Source: Arthrobacter_B sp038069765 (GTDB lineage Bacteria > Actinomycetota > Actinomycetes > Actinomycetales > Micrococcaceae). Taken from it: a DNA stretch of 64,000 nucleotides. Both the position numbers and the translations under genes were made by a program. Shown here piece after piece: positions 59,379-64,000 of the stretch. Each line of letters starts with the position of its first letter. Position 1 is the first letter of the stretch. The notes below the pieces were generated by a model. The model ran no database searches. It was not told where the DNA came from and saw nothing but the letters and a program-made list of their open reading frames with translations. Where the stretch lies: NCBI RefSeq assembly GCF_038069765.1, contig NZ_JBBPFS010000001.1, positions 558,001 through 622,000 on the forward strand, in the 5' to 3' direction.

Positions 59379-60031
59379 TACACAAGCCCTTCGCCGTCGC
59401 GCTGGAGCCTGCTGCCGATGTGGAAGGCTGCGGCCAAAAGCGCAAGGAAGATTCCCAGCGCCAAGGTGAGAGCATCACCTGCACCGAGGACGTAGCCTGC
59501 CGTGAACGGTGCGTCCGCAAGGGAAATACCTGCGTCAACCAAGATGCGTTCGTTGATGTTCGTCCAGGCCGAAGGCAGAGCCACTGTTCCGATGATCATC
59601 ACAGCAGATGAAACCGCGAATCCGACCGTCATCAGGCGACCGAACGGCTTTCCCCGGTAGAGGCGGTGGCAGAGGTAATACACAAAGGCAAAGAAAAGGG
59701 CAATGGCGGCAAAGCCGACACCCATTAGCGCTGCATACTGCGCCAGCCCTTCGGACTCCACCCCTTCCAGAGTGAGAATGAAACTCTCCGGAGTTCCCGA
59801 CGTAATCTTCGGGCTGAGTTCGGACCAAGTGCCGTCCGAGACCGGGGCTGCCGGCAGCAACAGCTCCACTTCCCCCTGCAGGGTAAACACGGTGTGGGCA
59901 ATTCCCACCCCAACGCACAGCAGGATGATCAGTCCGGAAAGAACCATGCTCGTGATCAGTCCTGCTTTCCGGGCAGTTGCGGCGCCCCGGCGGGCTACCG
60001 CTGTTGATACATCTGATAGTGCTGCTGTCAT
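59378..60031 (-). CDS. DUF2975 membrane protein
   Basis: 217 residues with four membrane segments (about 25-47, 93-113, 131-152 and 178-200) and an extracellular-type loop after the first. The arrangement and the downstream XRE gene are standard for the DUF2975 family, whose function is unknown. Good GGAGGAAT ribosome binding site before the ATG at 60031. Regulation through the palindrome 44 bases upstream is likely. Confidence 0.85.
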   Translation of the reverse strand: MTAALSDVSTAVARRGAATARKAGLITSMVLSGLIILLCVGVGIAHTVFTLQGEVELLLPAAPVSDGTWSELSPKITSGTPESFILTLEGVESEGLAQYAALMGVGFAAIALFFAFVYYLCHRLYRGKPFGRLMTVGFAVSSAVMIIGTVALPSAWTNINERILVDAGISLADAPFTAGYVLGAGDALTLALGIFLALLAAAFHIGSRLQRDGEGLV

Positions 60032-60074
60032 GATTCCTCCACGGAGATGCGTCGCTGGTTAACGACTGTCGTTA

Positions 60075-60107
60075 TATCGAATACCGTTAACATAACGGTA
60101 TTCGATA
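60075..60107. promoter_or_regulatory. Perfect 15-bp palindrome upstream of DUF2975-XRE operon
   Basis: TATCGAATACCGTTA, ACA, TAACGGTATTCGATA: a perfect inverted repeat with a 3-base centre. It is AT-richer than its surroundings, 44-76 bases before the DUF2975 start, where it would overlap the promoter. Probable operator for the XRE protein. Confidence 0.75.
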
Positions 60108-60134
60108 AACATCGCAAGGCGTTTCCCTGGCGCT

Positions 60135-60220
60135 GCGAGGCGCCGCGGGTACGGAAGGCGCGGGAGGTACGGGAGGCGCCGCGGGTACGCGAGACGCCCC
60201 GGGTACGGGAGGCGCGGAGG
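60135..60220. repeat. GC-rich imperfect 17-18 bp tandem repeats
   Basis: Copies of GCGGGTACGGGAGGCGC-like units; the shared GGTACG core recurs at 60149, 60166, 60184 and 60202. They lie in the ~250-bp gap between the DUF2975 and DUF72 genes and are not part of a credible gene. Confidence 0.7.
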
Positions 60221-60284
60221 AGCGGCAGAAATGGTGGGCCGCCGTGCAGCCCAGGGGCAGCCTGAGCCAGCGAGCAGCCTGAAA

Positions 60285-61019
60285 CTACTTGTCCCCAGCC
60301 AGCAGCGCGTGCAGGGTGCGGGCGTTGCGAACGGCGTGCCCCTCGCCGTCGTTGTTGAAGTACATGTAGACATCCCTGTCCGACCGTTCCCATTCCCGTA
60401 TCCGCTCCGCCCACCAGCGCAAATCAGCATCGCTGTAGGAGCCGGCGTAGAGGTGTTCATGGTCGGGTCCGTGCATGCGTACGTACACGAATGACGCCGT
60501 TGCACGCAGGTTACAGGGCAGGCGGGCTCCGCTCATGACGGTGTATGCGGCGTCGTGCCGTGAAAGCAGGCTGTACACGTCTTCGGTTTCCCAGCTGGGA
60601 TGACGGAACTCAACAGCAGTTTTAATGTCCCCGGGAAGTGCGGACAGGAAGTAGTCCAGCCGGGCGTCGTCGCGCTCCAAGTTGGGCGGCAGCTGCACGA
60701 TGAGGACACCGGCTTTATCTCCGAGTTCCTTCCAGCAGCGGCTAATGCGCCCGATCCACTCTTCAGGCTCCCGCAGCTTGCGCGCATGCGTCAGCCCGCG
60801 CGGTGCTTTGACGGAAAACCGGTAGCCGTCCGGCAGCCGCTCCCGGTAAGCAGCAAACGCGGGTTCGCGCGGCCACCTGTAGAAGCTTCCGTTGTACTCG
60901 ACGGTGTCGAATTCGGCTGCGTAGGTTTCGAGCCAGCGGCGGTTCGGGAGACCGGGCGGGTACAGCACGTTCCGCCAATGGTTGTAGCTCCAGCCGGAGG
61001 TGCCGATGTGCAGTGCCAT
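60285..61019 (-). CDS. DUF72 family protein (YecE-like)
   Basis: 244 residues with a TIM-barrel-like layout. HIGTSGWSYNHWRNVLYPPG at the start, FDTVEYNGSFYRWPREPAF, YRFSVKAPRGLTHARKL, VLIVQLPPNLERD, KTAVEFRHPSWETEDV, and YVRMHGPDHEHLYAGSYSD. All are conserved DUF72 blocks. The biochemical role is unsettled for the family. The coding sequence is intact; the tail ends ARTLHALLAGDK. Confidence 0.9.
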   Translation of the reverse strand: MALHIGTSGWSYNHWRNVLYPPGLPNRRWLETYAAEFDTVEYNGSFYRWPREPAFAAYRERLPDGYRFSVKAPRGLTHARKLREPEEWIGRISRCWKELGDKAGVLIVQLPPNLERDDARLDYFLSALPGDIKTAVEFRHPSWETEDVYSLLSRHDAAYTVMSGARLPCNLRATASFVYVRMHGPDHEHLYAGSYSDADLRWWAERIREWERSDRDVYMYFNNDGEGHAVRNARTLHALLAGDK

Positions 61020-61049
61020 GTCCCCAGCCTGCCACGGAAGGATGGCTGT

Positions 61050-61142
61050 GTGCTTATTCGAAGTGCCGGTGCAAAGGAAGTGGCGGCGTGCTTATTCGAA
61101 GTGCCGGTGCAAAGGAAGTGGCGGCGTGCCTTACTCGAAACG
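61050..61142. repeat. 38-bp tandem duplication at the 3' end of the YciO-like gene
   Basis: Two identical 38-base copies at 61050-61087 and 61088-61125, beginning GTGCTTATTCGAAGTGCCGG. A diverged third start (GTGCCTTACTCGAAACGG) at 61126 covers the last codons of the convergently read gene. Looks like recent duplication of a gene tail. Confidence 0.85.
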
Positions 61143-61751
61143 GGAGGGATCTCCAGTGCCGTGCCGGACAACTTCCGGCTCTCCGCTGGAGAAGTCGACG
61201 ACAGTGGTGAGGTCCGGCGGGCAGAACCCGGCATCCAGAACAGCGTCTACCTGGTGGTCCAGGCGTTCCTTGATCTCCCAGCCTTCGGTCAGGGGATCCT
61301 CTTCGCCGGGCAGCAGCAGGGTGCTGGATATCATCGGCTCTCCCAGTTCTTCCAGCAGTGCCTGCACAACTTTGTTATCCGGGATACGGACGCCTACGGT
61401 CTTCTTTTTGGGCTGAGACAACCAGCGCGGCACCTCCTTCACTGCGGGCAGGATGAAGGTGTAGCTGCCCGGGGTGACGGCCTTAATGCTGCGGAAGGTG
61501 TCGTTGTCCATCTTTACGAACTGACCGAGCTGCGCGAAGTCCCTGCACATAAGCGTGAAGTGGTGTTTGTCGTCCAGCTGGCGGATCGAGCGGATCCGGT
61601 CCAAAGCATCCTTGTTGCTGAGCTGCGCTCCGAGGGCGTAACAGGAGTCCGTCGGGTAGGCGATCAATCCGCCTGACCGCAGGATTGCAACAATCTGACC
61701 TATGCTGCGCTGCTGGGGGTTCTCCGGGTGGATGTCAAAGTATCGTGCCAT
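61131..61751 (-). CDS. Sua5/YciO/YrdC-family protein (YciO-like)
   Basis: 206 residues. The RNA/nucleotide-binding fold is seen in ILRSGGLIAYPTDSCYALGA, LDDKHHFTLMCRDFAQLGQF, VTPGSYTFILPAVKEVP, KKKTVGVRIPDNKVVQAL and EPMISSTLLLPGE. The SxR/KxR pattern is closer to YciO than to the tRNA t6A enzyme TsaC/Sua5, so whether it makes threonylcarbamoyl-AMP is uncertain. The ~230 bases upstream hold no gene, only short imperfect repeats (GGGCCGGCTGTT / GGGCTGGCTGTT; ATTCCGCAGCCC-like). Confidence 0.85.
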   Translation of the reverse strand: MARYFDIHPENPQQRSIGQIVAILRSGGLIAYPTDSCYALGAQLSNKDALDRIRSIRQLDDKHHFTLMCRDFAQLGQFVKMDNDTFRSIKAVTPGSYTFILPAVKEVPRWLSQPKKKTVGVRIPDNKVVQALLEELGEPMISSTLLLPGEEDPLTEGWEIKERLDHQVDAVLDAGFCPPDLTTVVDFSSGEPEVVRHGTGDPSRFE

Positions 61752-61983
61752 GCCCTGAGCTTACCGCTGATGGTGGAGGCTCCTGCGGCTGAGAGGCTGA
61801 AGCCGTTCCTACGCTGATCAGGAGGGCCGGCTGTTCCCACCACTGTTCAGAAGGGCTGGCTGTTGAACTGAGAACTCATTCCGCAGCCCGCAATTCCGCA
61901 GCCCCCAGTTCCGCCGCTCTGCTCGTGTCGCAGCCAGCCAGCACGCATGCCAGTCTCAAAGCGCCGCCCGTCCGGCAGCCCCG

Positions 61984-63753
61984 CTAGAAGGGCGGCGGGT
62001 CATCCCCATAATCATCTGGGTCTAGTTCAACTCTTTCAACCTCACTGCCCTCCGCAGCAGTCGTGGCCGTGTCTCTGGCCGTAGACAAGGCCGTAGACAA
62101 GGCCGTAGACAAGGCCGTAGTCGCAGATACGGCCGAAGTCGCAGACGTGGGTGTGCTGTCGGACGTGGCTGTGGTCGAAGATGTATCCAGGGTGAGGTCT
62201 GGTTTGGTGCGGTACTTTCGTCCTCCCGGTGAGGTCCACTCAATAATCCCGGGACTGGGCTGGCAGGCTTTCCAGAATCCTTTGGTTTTGAACATGTGGT
62301 GCCGCCGGCATAAATGTTCCAGGTTGTCGTGATCGGTGGGACCGCCCTGCGCCCAGGGTTTGGTGTGGTCAATCTCGGAGATCACCGCATTGGTCCGGCA
62401 GCCCGGGAACCGGCACGTCCCGTCCCGGACCCGCAGCAACTGCTTCAACCCGTCCGGTACTTTCCGCCGCTTACCCACCCGCAGGATCTCCTCAGTCTCC
62501 GGGTCCCGCTCCGCCGGCGTCCACTTCGCCGCCTCGCGGGCCATCCGCCGGGCTCTTTCGGGGCTGATCGGCCCATACCCGACCAGTTCCGCAGGCTGGT
62601 CATCGGCTCCGAAGAGAGTTTCAGCAGTGATCACCACCAGAATCTCAGTCCGGGCCCTGGAACCATGACCTATACGGCACGACCCGGAACCGGCACCATC
62701 CTTTTCACCGGTTCCGGTTCCGGAACCGCTGCCCTTCCGGGCGCCGTTGCCCCCGCCGCCTTCGCCAGCGCCCTTCCCGGCGCCGGTGCCCTTGCTGCTG
62801 TCGCAGCCCCCGGAACTGCACCCATGCTCATGACCACCCAAAAGGTCCGCCACGATATCCGCCCGCAACTGATCCACGCTCCGCGTATCTCCGGCCGCCT
62901 GCTCACCCCGGGCCGCAACACTGAGCCGGTGATAAATCCCCTGCGCAGTCTCCGCCGGCAGCATCGCCGAAAACCACGACATACCGTCAGGCTCATGACG
63001 CACCCACACCGACCGCCGATCAAAAGCCGTCCGCTGCCGCTCAACAATCGTCTGCGGATACTGACTCTCCCTCAACCGCCGAGCCTTCACCCGGAACTGC
63101 GCCTTCGTCTGTCCCGCAGCCAAACCCAGCAGCTTCGCCTCAAACACGGGCACATCCGCCGGAGCAATCCCCACACACTGCTCCAGAACCGTCTCGGCAT
63201 GCCCGTAACTGATCTCCCCGGCCTCCAGACTCCCCAACGTGGCAGTGTTGGCGGTGCACAGATCACCGGCCCGGCTCATCAACGCCGTTCCGGTACCGGT
63301 GGGAACCCCCAGAATCGTAGCCGCTTCCTCGGCTGCCAGACTGAAGGCCATCTCGGAATCCGGCCGGCCCGAAACGAACATGCTCTCGGACTCGTAAATG
63401 TTCTGCATCCGGGACAGGACCTTCGCCTGCTGCGCCTGAACCCACCGGCCCAGCACATTCAACCGCGACAACACGGCACCGGTTTCTTCCTCGTTCAGGC
63501 ACTCCACGTTCCGGAAGGCCAGAGCCCCGGTAAACCCGTCCCGGGAGCCAGGCCCCGACGGTTCAAAAGCGCCACCGGGAGCAACAAAACCACTGGGGGA
63601 ATGGGCTACTGCGGCAACAGCCGGATCAGTTTCACCGGCCCGATCAGAAACCTCCGGACCGGGCCCGGCAACAAAAACCGACAGGCTGCACACTGCTGCC
63701 TGTCCGCTGTTAGTGCCGGGTCCGGGGCCCGTCGAAGATCCGTTCTGATCCAT
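61984..63753 (-). CDS. DUF222 domain protein with C-terminal HNH endonuclease (13E12-type)
   Basis: 589 residues. A DUF222 domain (about 75-310, with LNVLGRWVQAQQAKVLSRMQ and YGHAETVLEQCVGI) and an HNH nuclease at about 460-510 (CRFPGCRTNAVISEIDHTKP, WAQGGPTDHDNLEHLCRRHH). Between them is a Gly/Ser/Lys-rich linker (GKGAGEGGGGNGARKGSGSG), and the tail carries a STAL repeat encoded by 12-bp units. Multi-copy family in actinobacteria, probably mobile-element-linked, cellular role unclear. HNH Cys and His residues all present. Confidence 0.9.
   Translation of the reverse strand: MDQNGSSTGPGPGTNSGQAAVCSLSVFVAGPGPEVSDRAGETDPAVAAVAHSPSGFVAPGGAFEPSGPGSRDGFTGALAFRNVECLNEEETGAVLSRLNVLGRWVQAQQAKVLSRMQNIYESESMFVSGRPDSEMAFSLAAEEAATILGVPTGTGTALMSRAGDLCTANTATLGSLEAGEISYGHAETVLEQCVGIAPADVPVFEAKLLGLAAGQTKAQFRVKARRLRESQYPQTIVERQRTAFDRRSVWVRHEPDGMSWFSAMLPAETAQGIYHRLSVAARGEQAAGDTRSVDQLRADIVADLLGGHEHGCSSGGCDSSKGTGAGKGAGEGGGGNGARKGSGSGTGTGEKDGAGSGSCRIGHGSRARTEILVVITAETLFGADDQPAELVGYGPISPERARRMAREAAKWTPAERDPETEEILRVGKRRKVPDGLKQLLRVRDGTCRFPGCRTNAVISEIDHTKPWAQGGPTDHDNLEHLCRRHHMFKTKGFWKACQPSPGIIEWTSPGGRKYRTKPDLTLDTSSTTATSDSTPTSATSAVSATTALSTALSTALSTARDTATTAAEGSEVERVELDPDDYGDDPPPF
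62077..62120. repeat. 12-bp tandem repeat inside the DUF222 gene
   Basis: GGCCGTAGACAA three times (62077, 62089, 62101) and a partial fourth copy. On the coding strand it gives repeated Leu-Ser-Thr-Ala. In-frame slippage site in the C-terminal tail. Confidence 0.9.
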
Positions 63754-64000
63754 GACCTCAGGATTTCACCCGCCACCGACATTTCCAGCTCCACAACAGA
63801 CCAAAACAGGCCCAAACCGGCCCTATTGTTGACGGTCAAATACCCGTCTTTTGCCAGAGGCTACCTAGTCACCCAAGTCGCCGGTGGCCACTAGTGCAAT
63901 GCCACTAGTCCAAGCCTGCACAGTCGTGGGCTCAACGACCTCGGGAACCGACACCCCGGCAGCCACTTGGCGTCGCCCGCGCCCCGGCTGTCACTGCCGC

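Noticed and set aside
60059..60505. 148-residue minus-strand frame with repeated RLPYP
   Set aside because: Runs antisense of the reading frame through the DUF72 tail and the GC repeats and ends in the palindrome; codes by chance.
63868..63991. Open minus-strand stretch ending ...VATGDLGD before a TAG at the window edge
   Set aside because: Only about 40 codons, bounded upstream by a stop in the same frame, no recognisable domain; could be a gene remnant but cannot be supported.
1..64000. CRISPR arrays, tRNA or rRNA genes, prophage or insertion sequences
   Set aside because: No regularly spaced repeats, tRNA-like cloverleaf, rRNA sequence, transposase or integrase was found; the short tandem repeats are not CRISPR-like.

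Overview
The window is GC-rich, densely packed bacterial DNA. It most likely comes from an actinobacterium of the Arthrobacter/Micrococcaceae type. The signs are ATGA/GTGA-coupled operons, GTG starts, RNase J, a complete kdpFABC-kdpDE block, and a DUF222/HNH endonuclease of the kind common in Micrococcales. Genus placement is an inference; no rRNA or tRNA gene was seen.

About 1-38 kb is a steroid catabolic region. Bases 1-5.6 kb (minus strand) carry a seven-gene coupled operon matching the last step of sterol or bile-acid side-chain removal: acyl-CoA ligase, a ChsH2-like MaoC protein, a separate DUF35 protein, ChsH1, Ltp2-type aldolase and two acyl-CoA dehydrogenases. A divergent IclR regulator and an 11-bp perfect palindrome precede it. 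Bases 6.6-9.8 kb hold an unrecognised protein, a crotonase, a metallo-beta-lactamase-fold hydrolase and a hotdog thioesterase. Bases 10.0-15.4 kb encode a complete Dpp/Opp-type ABC importer. Bases 15.5-17.5 kb encode an SDR and a thiolase.

Bases 17.6-34.6 kb carry the pathway for rings C and D (HIP pathway): FadD3-like ligase, KstR2-like TetR regulator, two IpdA/IpdB-type pairs, FadE31/32/33-type dehydrogenases, crotonase, FadE30, IpdF, FadA6, IpdC, EchA20, an SDR and a MaoC hydratase. Copies of a shared motif, roughly CTAGCGTTTGCTTGGTA, or its palindromic form fitting the KstR2 box AnCAAGnnCTTGnT, lie before nearly every transcription unit here. One also lies before the ABC importer, so the importer looks like part of the regulon. 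Bases 34.8-38.2 kb encode EtfB, EtfA and a cytochrome b-like membrane protein with a long Ala/Pro-rich tail bearing repeated GLPRP motifs. This is a plausible route for electrons from the many acyl-CoA dehydrogenases into the membrane. A frameshifted Baeyer-Villiger monooxygenase and a MarR regulator close the region.

The rest looks like ordinary chromosome: RNase J (41-42.7 kb), a DinB-like protein, an orphan lantibiotic-dehydratase C-terminal-type protein, a small Cys-rich protein, the kdp potassium system with an extra 27-residue membrane ORF (45.3-53.3 kb), aspartate 4-decarboxylase, an alkaline phosphatase-GDPD fusion, a membrane protein/regulator/acetyltransferase operon, a DUF2975-XRE pair, DUF72, a YciO/Sua5-like protein and a DUF222 endonuclease.

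The most interesting candidates are: a peptide-type ABC importer apparently recruited for steroid-derived acids; the etfBA-cytochrome b unit with a repeat tail; the unrecognised gene at 6610; the duplicated IpdAB pairs; the orphan LanB-like protein; and the micro-ORF before kdpF.
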